Part shown: positions 7,483 to 16,007 of the stretch, one piece after another
Layout of the letters: each line of letters opens with the position of its first letter
How positions within the stretch are numbered: the stretch's first letter is position 1
NCBI GenBank assembly: GCA_964459325.1
Contig: CAYWKU010000016.1
Span: forward strand, 1-64,000
Source: CAYWKU01 sp964459325
GTDB taxonomy: Bacteria > RBG-13-61-14 > CAYWKU01
Reading direction: 5' to 3'
Length of the DNA stretch: 64,000 bases
The notes under the pieces: generated by a model
The model's database searches: none
Told to the model about the DNA's origin: nothing
The model's input: the letters and a program-made list of their open reading frames with translations, nothing else
Made by a program: the position numbers and the translations under genes

Positions 7483-7501
7483 GGTGACAATTTTTGTCAC
7501 C
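7483..7501. repeat. GGTGACAA hairpin
   Basis: An 8-bp perfect stem GGTGACAA / TTGTCACC has a TTT loop and directly abuts the paired palindromes. It could be part of the same regulatory region or a terminator for the upstream aminotransferase operon, although the T-run is only in the loop. Confidence 0.45.
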
Positions 7502-7517
7502 CGAAGTAATTATATCA

Positions 7518-7537
7518 GCCCGGCAGAAGTGCCGGGC
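7518..7537. repeat. GCCCGGCA hairpin repeat (copy 2)
   Basis: The stem GCCCGGCA / TGCCGGGC with loop GAAG matches 1213-1232 including the following CC-ACC-type flank. It lies 28 nt beyond the stop codon of the aminotransferase gene on the minus strand, so it may stabilise the 3' end of that mRNA. Confidence 0.55.
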
Positions 7538-7564
7538 CTACCATCAGCGTGATTAAAAATTGAC

Positions 7565-8776
7565 TCAGCCGAGGTCTTTCAGGGCTTTCTCTATTCTGTC
7601 AAGCCCCTTCTTTATTGTCTCCATGTCGGTGGCGTAGCTCAGGCGCAAATATCCTTCCGCGCCGAAAGCGCTGCCCGGCACCACCGCCACCAGCGCCTGC
7701 CCGAGGAGATAGTCGGCGAGGTCGAGGTCGTTTTTGATACGCGCCTTCTTGCCGTCCGCCCTGTACGACTTGCCGATGTAAGAATCGAAGTTAGGCAGCA
7801 CGTAAAACGCGCCTTCCGGGTCGTAGCAGTTGACGCCGGGCATGGCGTTGAGTCTTTTGACTATGTACTTGCGCCTTTTATCAAACGCCTTTCGCATCCG
7901 CTCCACCTCGGCCTGTTTCCCCTTTAACGCCTCAACGGCGCCCTTCTGTGCGAAGCTTGTGGGGTTGGAAGTGCTCTGGCTCTGGATTTTGGAGCACGCG
8001 GCGATTATATCTTCCGGCCCGGCACAGTAGCCTATCCGCCAGCCGGTCATGGAGTAGGTTTTGCTGACGCCGTTGACTATCACGGTACGCGAATATGCGT
8101 CCTTCGAGGCTTGCGCGATGCTGTAAAACTTGTAGTTGCCGTAGACTATTTTTTCGTAGATTTCGTCCGATACGACCAGGAGGTCCTTCTTCTTTGCGAG
8201 AGCGGCAATCCTTTTCAGCTCCGCCGCCGAATACGCCGCGCCGGTGGGATTGGAGGGGCTGTTGATTACCAGCAGCTTCGATTTTTTCGTCGTCGCCTTT
8301 TCTATATCTTTAGCCTTCGCGATAAAGTTCTGCTTCTCGGTAGTGGGCACGATAACCGGCTTCGCCCCTGCCAGCCGTGCCATGTCGGGATAGCTGACCC
8401 AGTAAGGCGCGGGGATGATAACTTCGTCGCCCGGATTCAATACCGCCTGGAAGATGTTGTACAGGCAATGCTTCCCGCCAACGCTGACCATCACCCGGCT
8501 CCGGGAATATTCCAGAGCCTGGTCCCTTTTGAACTTTGCCCGTACGGCGTCCTTGAGCTCCTCGATGCCCGAGGCCACGGTGTACTTGGTGAAACCGTCT
8601 TTGATAGCCTTGACCGCGGCGTTCTTGATGTTGTCCGGCGTGTCGAAATCCGGCTCCCCGGCGCCGAATCCCACCACGTCGATGCCTTTGGCTTTCATCG
8701 CCTTGGCCTTTGCGCTCACCGCCAGAGTGGGCGAAGGTTTTACCGACCGGGCGCGACGGCTTACGAAATCCCTCAT
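7565..8776 (-). CDS. Pyridoxal-phosphate aminotransferase, class I/II (aspartate aminotransferase type)
   Basis: This 403-residue fold-type I aminotransferase begins MRDFVSRRARSVKPSPTLA, the usual N-terminus of AspB-type enzymes. The ATG at 8776 overlaps the coaD stop in ATGA; longer in-frame versions would run into coaD. The PLP-lysine motif is SKTYSMTGWRIGYCAGP, and GAGEPDFDTP and NSPSNPTGAAY are also conserved. It probably transfers amino groups between aspartate or another amino acid and 2-oxoglutarate in the cytoplasm. Exact specificity cannot be read from the sequence. It is the last gene of rsmD-coaD-aminotransferase. Confidence 0.9.
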   Translation of the reverse strand: MRDFVSRRARSVKPSPTLAVSAKAKAMKAKGIDVVGFGAGEPDFDTPDNIKNAAVKAIKDGFTKYTVASGIEELKDAVRAKFKRDQALEYSRSRVMVSVGGKHCLYNIFQAVLNPGDEVIIPAPYWVSYPDMARLAGAKPVIVPTTEKQNFIAKAKDIEKATTKKSKLLVINSPSNPTGAAYSAAELKRIAALAKKKDLLVVSDEIYEKIVYGNYKFYSIAQASKDAYSRTVIVNGVSKTYSMTGWRIGYCAGPEDIIAACSKIQSQSTSNPTSFAQKGAVEALKGKQAEVERMRKAFDKRRKYIVKRLNAMPGVNCYDPEGAFYVLPNFDSYIGKSYRADGKKARIKNDLDLADYLLGQALVAVVPGSAFGAEGYLRLSYATDMETIKKGLDRIEKALKDLG

Positions 8777-9306
8777 CTTTTTGCTCTCCCCAAAAGTTTT
8801 TTGCGCATCCTGCGCTCGATGGTGGCGGGCACCATGCCCCTGGCCGAGCCGCCCAGCTGAATAATCTCCTTCAGGATGGTGGAGCTTATATGGCTGTAGG
8901 CGCTTTCGGTCATCATGAACAAAGTGTCCACTTCCGGCGCCATCTGCTTGTTGGCCTGGGCCACCTGGAACTCGAACTCGAAATCGCTGACCGTCCTGAG
9001 GCCGCGCAGTATGACCTTTATGTTCTCGGAGCGGCAATAATCCACGAGCAGTCCCTCGAAGGTAACCGCGCTGACCTTCGGCTCCTTCCCGAAAACGTCG
9101 TTTATCATGTCCACTTTTTCCTGCGGCGTGAACAGGTTCTTTTTCGTGGTGTTGCGGGCCACGGCCACCACTATTTCCTCGAAGACCATCAAGCCCCGCT
9201 TGATTATGTTGATATGGCCGTTTGTAAGCGGGTCGAAGCTGCCCGGATAGATGGCCTTTTTTTCGCAGTGAATCGTTTGGGGTTCCTTCGGTTTTTTAGA
9301 AGGCAT
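8773..9306 (-). CDS. coaD: Phosphopantetheine adenylyltransferase
   Basis: CoaD transfers AMP from ATP to 4'-phosphopantetheine, the penultimate step of coenzyme A synthesis. The nucleotidyltransferase motif GSFDPLTNGH is near residues 21-30, and the C-terminal ISSTILKEI-type motif (YSHISSTILKEI) is present. The 177-residue form has about 15 extra N-terminal residues compared with typical 160-residue proteins that begin at KKAIYPGSF. No better internal start codon is evident. It lies 3 nt after rsmD and overlaps the aminotransferase by 4 nt, so the three genes are one transcript. Confidence 0.95.
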   Translation of the reverse strand: MPSKKPKEPQTIHCEKKAIYPGSFDPLTNGHINIIKRGLMVFEEIVVAVARNTTKKNLFTPQEKVDMINDVFGKEPKVSAVTFEGLLVDYCRSENIKVILRGLRTVSDFEFEFQVAQANKQMAPEVDTLFMMTESAYSHISSTILKEIIQLGGSARGMVPATIERRMRKKLLGRAKR

Positions 9307-9309
9307 AGT

Positions 9310-9864
9310 TCAGGTTTTCCTTTCATAAAAAGTTACATGCGTAGACCCGTACTTCCTTCCCTTCATCCTGACGAATGGGCCTTCGGTTTCGGGAAGCTTC
9401 TCCCGGCCCGAATGCTCGATGACTACCGTTCCCGGCACGGTTTCCGCCGGCATCTTCGCCAGCTCGGCCAGGGTTTTGGATGCCAGCCCTTTCTCGTAGG
9501 GCGGGTCGATGAAAACCAGGTCGAAAGGCCCTTCCCTTTCAATGACGCCACCCAGGCCTCCCGGTAGCTTTTTCCGTATCACCAGCCCCTCGCGCTCGAA
9601 ACCGCATGCGGCCAGGTTTTCCCGGATGAGCCGTGCCGTCTTGTGGCTCGATTCCACGAAAACCGCCCTCTCCGCCCCCCGGCTCAAGGCCTCGATGCCC
9701 ATTGCCCCGGAGCCGGCGAAGAGGTCCAGGACTCGCGCGCCTTCCGGGCGAGAGGAAATTACGTTGAACACGGCCTCTCTCACCTTGTCGGAAGTGGGAC
9801 GCGTCCTTGCGCCCGGCGGGGCCTTCAATTTCTTCCCGCAAACTGCGCCCCCGATTACTCTCAC
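9310..9864 (-). CDS. rsmD: 16S rRNA (guanine(966)-N2)-methyltransferase
   Basis: RsmD methylates G966 of 16S rRNA with S-adenosylmethionine. The SAM-binding motif is LDLFAGSGAMGIEALSRG and the catalytic motif is DPPYEKG. The chosen start is GTG at 9864, giving MRVIGG, the normal family N-terminus, with GGAG nine nt upstream. A longer frame from a GTG at 9915 lacks a ribosome-binding site. The 184-residue product has the usual length. The rsmD-coaD pairing is common in bacteria. Confidence 0.93.
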   Translation of the reverse strand: MRVIGGAVCGKKLKAPPGARTRPTSDKVREAVFNVISSRPEGARVLDLFAGSGAMGIEALSRGAERAVFVESSHKTARLIRENLAACGFEREGLVIRKKLPGGLGGVIEREGPFDLVFIDPPYEKGLASKTLAELAKMPAETVPGTVVIEHSGREKLPETEGPFVRMKGRKYGSTHVTFYERKT

Positions 9865-9930
9865 CTTTTCTCTCTCCGCTCGCTGCCCCGAACCGGGCTG
9901 ACTCTTAAATAACACAACCGTAAAACGATT

Positions 9931-10275
9931 TCAAGGCAGCAGGGGCTTCGCCCCTGCACCTTGCACTGCGCTCACCCACACAAGCAAGTTGTGTGGGCTA
10001 TCGGCGCGCGCCGGGCAGGAATGCCCGGCCTCCAAAACAGACGGAGGACGGACATTCCTGTCCGTCAACCAATAAAAGCGGGTAGCCGGGTTTAAAGCGA
10101 TAGCGTTAGCCCGGCGCCGAAGGCGCAGAAGAAAAAATTTCCTGTACTTCGTACCCGGACGTATAACGTCCGGGCCACCCTGCGCTCACGCAACCGGAAA
10201 CCCCGCCTTTCAAGCCGGGGAGTTTCACATTTATCTTCAAGCCCCGGGCTTTAGCCCGGGGAAACTTCGACGGAC
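9931..10275. repeat. Cluster of at least eight hairpin-forming repeats
   Basis: This non-coding gap is almost entirely inverted repeats. They include GCAGGGGC/TTC/GCCCCTGC (9939-9957), CCCACACAA/GCAAG/TTGTGTGGG (9975-9997), GCCGGGCA/GGAA/TGCCCGGC (10010-10029), GACGGACA/TTCC/TGTCCGTC (10047-10066), the GCCGGG...CCCGGC repeat (10082-10114), CCCGGACGT/ATA/ACGTCCGGG followed by GCCACCC (10154-10181), and CCCCGGGCT/TT/AGCCCGGGG (10242-10261). Several match repeats elsewhere in the window. The last pair, with GAAAC/GTTTC flanks, resembles ends of IS200/IS605-type elements, but no transposase is present. Confidence 0.7.
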
Positions 10276-10322
10276 TGCAAAAATTTTAACATGCCTTACT
10301 CCCTTAACCCGCCTTTACATGT

Positions 10323-10328
10323 TATAAT
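10323..10328 (+). promoter_or_regulatory. Possible -10 element upstream of the small Cys protein and glgC
   Basis: TATAAT is 47 nt before the ATG at 10376. No good -35 hexamer is at the expected distance, so this is tentative. Confidence 0.35.
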
Positions 10329-10375
10329 CGGAATTACTATATTTGAAGTATGTATGGGTATAAGAGGCCTCCGGA

Positions 10376-10591
10376 ATGCCTTGTGAATACTTCAGGGAAG
10401 TAAAGGACGACAAGCGGAAATCCACCGCGGGTGTTCTCGGTTATTGTGCCGGGTATTCGGAAGAGAAACTGAGAATTCCCACCGTGGAAGAATACAGAAA
10501 CTTCTGCACCACCGACAACCAGCGGGGGTGCCCGGTGTTCGATTACAGGGAAGGTGGGTCACCCAAAAAGAAATCGGGGCGTCAACGGTAA
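10376..10591 (+). CDS. Small cysteine-containing protein of unknown function
   Basis: The 71-residue protein contains MPCEYF, then GYCAGYSEEKLRIPTVEEY, then FCTTDNQRGCPVF. The spacing of four cysteines (3, 24, 44, 51) with the LRIPTVEEY segment suggests a small metal-binding or redox fold. I recall similar short Cys proteins in Deltaproteobacteria but no assigned function. It starts at the first ATG after a likely -10 box and lies 46 nt before glgC on the same strand, so it may be cotranscribed. It has no signal peptide or membrane segment. Confidence 0.6.
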   Translation: MPCEYFREVKDDKRKSTAGVLGYCAGYSEEKLRIPTVEEYRNFCTTDNQRGCPVFDYREGGSPKKKSGRQR

Positions 10592-10637
10592 TCCGATTCA
10601 AAGAAAAAGTGAAGAATTTTAACCGGAGTCAGGTAAG

Positions 10638-11873
10638 TTGCCGTTAAAAATACTATCAGTGGTTCTGGCGGGAGGAGAAGGCAAGAGGCTGTACCCGCTC
10701 ACCCGGGACAGGGCCAAGCCCGCGGTTCCGTTCGCGGGCCGCTACAGGATAGTGGACTTCGTCCTCAGCAACATGATAAACTCCGGTTTCCTGCGCATAA
10801 AGGTGCTTACCCAGTTCAAATCCAACTCGCTCAACAACCACATCAGCCGCCACTGGTCCATCGCGCCCAACATGGACATTTACGTCGAGCTGGTGCCGGC
10901 CCAGATGAGGGTGGGGCCGTGGTGGTACAAGGGCAGCGCCGATGCCATTTATCAGAGCCTGGACATCATAACCGACGAAAACCCGGACTACGTCTGCGTC
11001 TTCGGCGCCGACCACATATACCGCATGGACTTGAGGCAGATGCTGGACTTTCACATGGAGCGGGAGGCCGAGCTTACGGTGGCGGCGGTCCCGGCGCCCG
11101 TCAAGGAGGCCCGAGGATTCGGCATTATCGAAATAGACACCGAGGGCAGAATGATAGGATTCGAGGAAAAGCCGGAACGCCCCAAAGAAATTCCCGGAAG
11201 GCCGGGCTGGGCCCTGTGCAGCATGGGGAACTACATTTTCAACACCAACGTGTTGGTCCAGGAGATAATCAGGGACGCACAAGACGAATCCAGCGCTCAT
11301 GACTTCGGACGCAACATTATCACTTCCATGTACGAGCGGTATCCGGTGTACGTTTACGATTTCAGCAAAAACGTCGTGCCGGGCAACGAAGGGAAGGAAG
11401 TGGGCTACTGGCGAGACGTCGGAGACATAGACACCTACTGGAAAGCCCACATGGATATGGTTAGCGTGTCGCCGACTTTCAACCTCTACAACTACCGCTG
11501 GCCGATACGCACGGGCACCAAACCACTGCCTCCGGCCAAGTTCGTATTCGCCAACGAAACCGAGCGAAGGGTCGGCATCGCCACGGACTCCATGGTCAGC
11601 GAAGGGTGCATAATCAGCGGCGGACACATCAACCGCACGGTTATCGGCCCGAGGTGCAGGATTAACAGTTACAGCTACGTTACCGACACCGTTATCAACG
11701 AAAACGTGGACGTAGGAAGGTACGCCCAGATAAGAAACGCCGTCATCGACAAACACAGCTACATCGCCCCCGGTGTGAAAATAGGCTACGACCCCGAATA
11801 TGACCGGAGCAGGTTTACGGTCACCCCGGGCGGAGTGGTGGTTATACCACGGAAAAGCGTGGTGGAAAAATAA
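10638..11873 (+). CDS. glgC: Glucose-1-phosphate adenylyltransferase (ADP-glucose pyrophosphorylase)
   Basis: GlgC makes ADP-glucose from glucose-1-phosphate and ATP, the committed step of bacterial glycogen synthesis. The N-terminal nucleotidyltransferase motif is VVLAGGEGKRLYPLTRDRAK, followed by AKPAVPFAGRYRIVDFVLSN-type substrate loops. The C-terminal third is a left-handed beta-helix with hexapeptide-like repeats. The 411-residue length is normal. The start is a TTG at 10638 with GGAG/AGG upstream; no ATG lies near the N-terminal motif. A GH57 enzyme and galT follow, which points to alpha-glucan and sugar-nucleotide metabolism. Confidence 0.95.
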   Translation: MPLKILSVVLAGGEGKRLYPLTRDRAKPAVPFAGRYRIVDFVLSNMINSGFLRIKVLTQFKSNSLNNHISRHWSIAPNMDIYVELVPAQMRVGPWWYKGSADAIYQSLDIITDENPDYVCVFGADHIYRMDLRQMLDFHMEREAELTVAAVPAPVKEARGFGIIEIDTEGRMIGFEEKPERPKEIPGRPGWALCSMGNYIFNTNVLVQEIIRDAQDESSAHDFGRNIITSMYERYPVYVYDFSKNVVPGNEGKEVGYWRDVGDIDTYWKAHMDMVSVSPTFNLYNYRWPIRTGTKPLPPAKFVFANETERRVGIATDSMVSEGCIISGGHINRTVIGPRCRINSYSYVTDTVINENVDVGRYAQIRNAVIDKHSYIAPGVKIGYDPEYDRSRFTVTPGGVVVIPRKSVVEK

Positions 11874-11929
11874 TCGTCCCTCATTCGGAACAACAGGCCG
11901 CTTTTCCAGGAGAAAGGTAAATAGCCGTT

Positions 11930-14173
11930 ATGAGCAAGCTGCGGGTCATATTGCTGTGGCACATGCACCAGCCTTTCTATACCGACCTGTGGTGCGGCGT
12001 AACCAGTATGCCGTGGGTAAGGCTCCACGCTTCCCGCTCCTACGCCGACATGGCGGCGGCCACTGACGAAACGCCGGCCAGGGCGGTGGTCAATTTCACC
12101 CCCTCGCTCCTTGTGCAGCTGCGCAGGCTGGCAAACGGCGCCGGAGATTCATACCTGGACATCGCCCGCAAGCCCGTCGATTCGCTGAGCGAGGAAGAAA
12201 GAGCCTTCGTGCTGGACAACTTCTTCGCCGTGCCGGAAAAGATTATAAAGCTGAGTCCCCGTTACAGGGAGCTTATGCAGAAAAGGCGCTCCAAGGCGGT
12301 TATGCCCGCTATAGACATTCAGCACGAATTCACCCCGGGCGAGCTGCGGGACCTCGTAACATGGTTCCACCTGTCATGGGCCGGATGGGCCATGCGCGAA
12401 AATATGCCGGAGCTGGACGAAATTCAGGAAAGGGGCTGGGATTTCACCGAGGCCGAGAAAGAAGCCGTCCTCGATTCGGCTTTCCGGACAGCCTCCGGCC
12501 TGGTGGAAAAATGGAACCAACTGGCCCGCTCGGGAAAGGTGGAACTGACCACCAGCCCGTACGCCCATCCCATCCTTCCGCTGCTGGTGGACACCGAAAC
12601 CGCCCGGCGGTGCATGCCCGAGGCGCCTCTTCCCGAGCCCTTCCGGTATCCGCAGGACGCGCGGGCTCAGGTGGCCGTCGCCCGCCAGGTGCACCGTGAA
12701 AACTTCGGCTCGTACCCGGCGGGCATGTGGCCCAGCGAGGGGAGCGTGTCGCCGGAGATAATACCAATCCTCCAAAGCGAGGGCATTAAATGGATAGCCA
12801 CCGACGAGGGCATCCTTTACCGCACCCCCGGCGCAGGAGGCGGATGGGAGCAGCACCTGAACCCCTACATGGCCAAACACGGCGACGCCGGAATATGCGT
12901 TTTCTTCAGGGACCGCAAAATAAGCGACATGGTCGGCTTCGACTACAATAAGATGTCCGAGGAGCAGGCCGCCGACGACTTTCTAAAAAGGGTGAAGGAT
13001 GTCGCGATGTCCACTTCGCGATGGGAAGAACCGGCCATGCTTACCATCGCCCTGGACGGCGAAAACCCGTGGGAGCATTACGAAAAGGGCGGGAAGGAGT
13101 TTCTGCACAGGATATACGACGGCCTGGCCGCAATGAGCGAGGTGGAAACCACCCTGCCGGAAGAATGGCTCCGGGACCATAACCCCGGGGCCGAGCTACA
13201 CAATATCCACTCCGGCTCCTGGATACGCTCCGATTACAGTATATGGATAGGCGAGCAGGAGGAAAACGACGCCTGGAATACGCTGCTTGCCACCCGGCGC
13301 GATTACGAGGAAATGACCGGAGGGCGGGTGAAAACCGTAGCGGTTGAAAATACCGGCCACATCGGATTCTTCGCGGGCGTGCTGGCCAACATAGGGCCAC
13401 TGGCCGCCCGGCAGGAGCTTTACGCGGCGGAAGGGAGCGACTGGTTCTGGTGGTTCGGTGACGACTTTACTTCGGACAAGGACGAGGAATTCGACCGCAT
13501 GTTCCGGGCTCACCAGGCCAACGTTTATCGCTTTCTGGGTCAAGCGCCGCCGGAAAGACTTGCCGAGCCCGTGCTGAGGCCGCACCCGGTAAAGCCCGAC
13601 AAGGAGGCGCTGGCCTTCCTTCGACCCACTATTGACGGAAAAGTGACAGAGTATTACGAATGGGTGGACGGGGCCATGTATACTGTTCGGACGGTCGGCG
13701 GAGCAATGTACACTCGGGAAGTTTACCTGGAAGGGATATTCTACGGATTCGACCCCCGGAAATGGTTCCTCCGGCTGGACAGGCGGGAAAAAGCCTGGAG
13801 CACGGAGGAGGTATCCGATGAGCAGCGTCAGCCCTCGATACCGGATTGCGTGATGATAGAGGCCGTTCTCAACGGCGGTGAGCATTTCAGGGTCGAAATT
13901 CCCGCTCACCCGGCTCCCGACCTGCCGTGCAGGCTTTATCGCCCCGACCGTGAGCACCCGGAGCTTATCAGCCCGCCGGCCCGGGCGGCCGCAGACAAGT
14001 GCATGGAGATTTCCATACCCTTCAGGGTTTTTGACGCCGAGCCGGGCATGGAATTACAATTCGCCGTGCTCCTGCTGCTTTCGGGCAACGAGCTGGACAG
14101 GTATCCCGCGTCGGGGTTCTTGCGCTTCCGTACGCCGGATGTCGATTTTGAGAGGAAAATGTGGAGCGTTTAA
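11930..14173 (+). CDS. Glycoside hydrolase family 57 protein (alpha-glucan acting)
   Basis: The 747-residue protein begins with LLWHMHQPFY (GH57 conserved region 1, HQP at 13-15). The probable nucleophile is Glu270 in GMWPSEGS, and the acid/base is Asp376 in LTIALDGENPW. Both match GH57 conserved regions 3 and 4. The C-terminal roughly 190 residues (EYYEWVDGAMYT onward) look like a beta-rich accessory domain. GH57 members are retaining alpha-amylases, glucanotransferases, amylopullulanases or branching enzymes; exact activity cannot be decided. There is no signal peptide, so it is probably cytoplasmic and acts on glycogen-like storage glucan with the adjacent glgC. Confidence 0.88.
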   Translation: MSKLRVILLWHMHQPFYTDLWCGVTSMPWVRLHASRSYADMAAATDETPARAVVNFTPSLLVQLRRLANGAGDSYLDIARKPVDSLSEEERAFVLDNFFAVPEKIIKLSPRYRELMQKRRSKAVMPAIDIQHEFTPGELRDLVTWFHLSWAGWAMRENMPELDEIQERGWDFTEAEKEAVLDSAFRTASGLVEKWNQLARSGKVELTTSPYAHPILPLLVDTETARRCMPEAPLPEPFRYPQDARAQVAVARQVHRENFGSYPAGMWPSEGSVSPEIIPILQSEGIKWIATDEGILYRTPGAGGGWEQHLNPYMAKHGDAGICVFFRDRKISDMVGFDYNKMSEEQAADDFLKRVKDVAMSTSRWEEPAMLTIALDGENPWEHYEKGGKEFLHRIYDGLAAMSEVETTLPEEWLRDHNPGAELHNIHSGSWIRSDYSIWIGEQEENDAWNTLLATRRDYEEMTGGRVKTVAVENTGHIGFFAGVLANIGPLAARQELYAAEGSDWFWWFGDDFTSDKDEEFDRMFRAHQANVYRFLGQAPPERLAEPVLRPHPVKPDKEALAFLRPTIDGKVTEYYEWVDGAMYTVRTVGGAMYTREVYLEGIFYGFDPRKWFLRLDRREKAWSTEEVSDEQRQPSIPDCVMIEAVLNGGEHFRVEIPAHPAPDLPCRLYRPDREHPELISPPARAAADKCMEISIPFRVFDAEPGMELQFAVLLLLSGNELDRYPASGFLRFRTPDVDFERKMWSV

Positions 14174-14290
14174 CTTAGTGCCGACATTTTATCGTTGGTA
14201 AGTTGGCCCTGTCGCGGCTATCATAAACGGTGTCAAGACAGACAAGGGGCTTAACCCTTGCCCGAGGCTTTTTATTAGTTTTTCCGCATG

Positions 14291-14309
14291 CCGCCGAGGC
14301 GGTTTTTTT
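14291..14309 (+). terminator. Possible weak terminator after the GH57 gene
   Basis: A short GC stem, CCGC/GCGG, is followed by seven T residues. The stem is only 4-5 bp, so read-through into galT is likely. Confidence 0.35.
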
Positions 14310-14358
14310 CATAAAAATAAAGTAGTTATGCTGAAATATGGGAGGAGACAACTGAAAA

Positions 14359-15366
14359 ATGCCTGAATTGAGGAAAGACCCCATAGTCGGAAGATGGGTA
14401 ATCATAAGCACCGAACGCTCCAAGCGGCCCCGGGATTACGCCATTTCCAGCACCCGGGCCACGGAAGGCGGATTCTGCCCGTTCTGCGAAGGTAACGAAA
14501 GCTCCACCCCTCCGGAAGTGCTGGCATACCGCGAGCAGGGCTGCCCCCCCAACAACCCCGGCTGGCAGCTCAGGGCCATCCCCAACAAGTTCCCCGCCCT
14601 CAAGATAGAGGGCGAACTGGACCGCGAAGGGTTGGGCGTTTACGACAAGATGAGCGGCATCGGGGCCCACGAGGTAATAATCGAAAGCCCCGACCACTCC
14701 AAAAACATGTCGGATTTGACTCCCGAGGAGATGTACAACGTCATGATTTCCTACCGGGAAAGGATTATCGACCTCAAGCAGGACCATCGCCTGCGCTACA
14801 TACTAGTCTTCAAAAACCACGGCGCCGCCGCCGGCGCCAGCCTCGAGCATACCCACAGCCAGCTCATAGCGCTGCCAATCATCCCCATAAGCGTGGCCGA
14901 GGAGCTACAGGGAACCAATACATACTTCAACCTGAAGGAAAGGTGCATATTCTGCGACCTCGTCCGCCAGGAAACCAGGGACGGCTCGCGGGTGGTGATG
15001 GAAAATGAATATTTTCTGGCCATTTGTCCGTTCGCGCCCCGATTTCCGTTTGAAACGTGGGTCCTGCCCAAAAAGCATTATTCGAGCTACGACATGATGG
15101 AAGACAAGGAAGAGTACAAAAAGCTCGCGAGCATAATGCTGAAAGTACTGGGAAAAATAGATAAGGGGCTTAACAGCCCGCCCTACAACTTCATACTCCA
15201 CACCAGCCCCGTAAACATAAACGAAGGCAGCAAAAACTATCACTGGCACTTTGAAATAATGCCCACGCTGGCCAAGGTCGCCGGATTCGAGTGGGGAACC
15301 GGGTTTTACATCAACCCCACCCCGCCCGAGGACGCCGCCGAATACCTGCGGAGCCTGGAGCCGTGA
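14359..15366 (+). CDS. galT: Galactose-1-phosphate uridylyltransferase family protein
   Basis: GalT exchanges UMP between UDP-glucose and galactose-1-phosphate through a uridylyl-histidine intermediate. The active-site HxHxQ motif is in SLEHTHSQLIALP. An N-terminal CPFCEGNE zinc motif and a second ERCIFCD segment are visible. The 335-residue length is typical. The ATG at 14359 is preceded by GGGAGGAG. Some proteins of this class act on other sugar-1-phosphates or on ADP-glucose, so the substrate is an inference. The stop overlaps the GTG of thiE. Confidence 0.92.
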   Translation: MPELRKDPIVGRWVIISTERSKRPRDYAISSTRATEGGFCPFCEGNESSTPPEVLAYREQGCPPNNPGWQLRAIPNKFPALKIEGELDREGLGVYDKMSGIGAHEVIIESPDHSKNMSDLTPEEMYNVMISYRERIIDLKQDHRLRYILVFKNHGAAAGASLEHTHSQLIALPIIPISVAEELQGTNTYFNLKERCIFCDLVRQETRDGSRVVMENEYFLAICPFAPRFPFETWVLPKKHYSSYDMMEDKEEYKKLASIMLKVLGKIDKGLNSPPYNFILHTSPVNINEGSKNYHWHFEIMPTLAKVAGFEWGTGFYINPTPPEDAAEYLRSLEP

Positions 15367-16007
15367 GCAAAAACCTCCCGGAGGCTCTCCGGGGCCTTTA
15401 CGCCATACTGGACGAGACCCTCATCGTCCGGGGCAATCCCCGGAAAGCCGCACGGAGCCTTGTGGAGTGCGGCGTCGGGGTTATCCAGTACAGGGCCAAA
15501 AAGGCCGGGGCCGGGTATATGCTGGAGGCGGCGGCGGCGATAAACGAAGAATGCTCGAAGTGCGGAGCGTTGTTTATCGTCAACGACCGCGCCGACGTGG
15601 CGATGATTTCCGGCGCCCCGGGGGTTCACGTCGGACAGGACGACCTCCCGGTGTCCGCTTGCAGGAAAGTCATGGGCGAGGACGCCGTCGTCGGAGTGAG
15701 CACTCATTCGGAGGAGGAAATCGAAGCCGCAGTAAGGAACGGAGCGGACTATATCGGATACGGCCCCGTGTTCGGCACCTCCACCAAGGAAAACCCGCTC
15801 GAGCCCAGGGGCCTCGATGCGCTGGCCGAAGTGGTATCGTCCGTGGATATACCCGTCGTGGCCATCGGTGGCATAAACGTGGAAAATATCGGCGAAGTAA
15901 GGAAGGCCGGCGCCGCCGGGGCGGCGGTGATAAGCGCGTTGGCCTCGAAAAGCTGCCTGGAAGAGGGAGCGAAGGCGCTAGTCGAAGCATGGGAGAAAGC
16001 GGGATGA
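15363..16007 (+). CDS. thiE: Thiamine-phosphate synthase
   Basis: ThiE joins HMP-pyrophosphate and thiazole phosphate into thiamine phosphate. The 214-residue TIM-barrel protein shows GLYAILDE at the N-terminus, VIQYRAK, FIVNDRADVA, GVHVGQDDLP, GYGPVFGTSTK and PVVAIGGI, all family hallmarks. The start is the GTG at 15363 inside the galT stop (GTGA overlap), which puts GLYAIL at the normal distance. It is directly coupled to thiD. I see no TPP riboswitch upstream of galT. Confidence 0.95.
   Translation: MSKNLPEALRGLYAILDETLIVRGNPRKAARSLVECGVGVIQYRAKKAGAGYMLEAAAAINEECSKCGALFIVNDRADVAMISGAPGVHVGQDDLPVSACRKVMGEDAVVGVSTHSEEEIEAAVRNGADYIGYGPVFGTSTKENPLEPRGLDALAEVVSSVDIPVVAIGGINVENIGEVRKAGAAGAAVISALASKSCLEEGAKALVEAWEKAG

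Noticed and set aside
7400..7540. Possible CRISPR array
   Set aside because: Only two identical units, palindromic and separated by 4 bp, with no spacers and no cas genes.
10182..10275. IS200/IS605-type transposon
   Set aside because: Hairpins resemble such ends, but there is no tnpA or tnpB reading frame nearby.
14174..14358. TPP riboswitch for the thiamine genes
   Set aside because: No conserved THI-box segments upstream of galT or thiE; the thi genes are translationally coupled to galT.
15467..16003. N-terminal extension of thiD
   Set aside because: It is thiE read in another frame; the ATGA overlap at 16004 gives the normal ThiD start.
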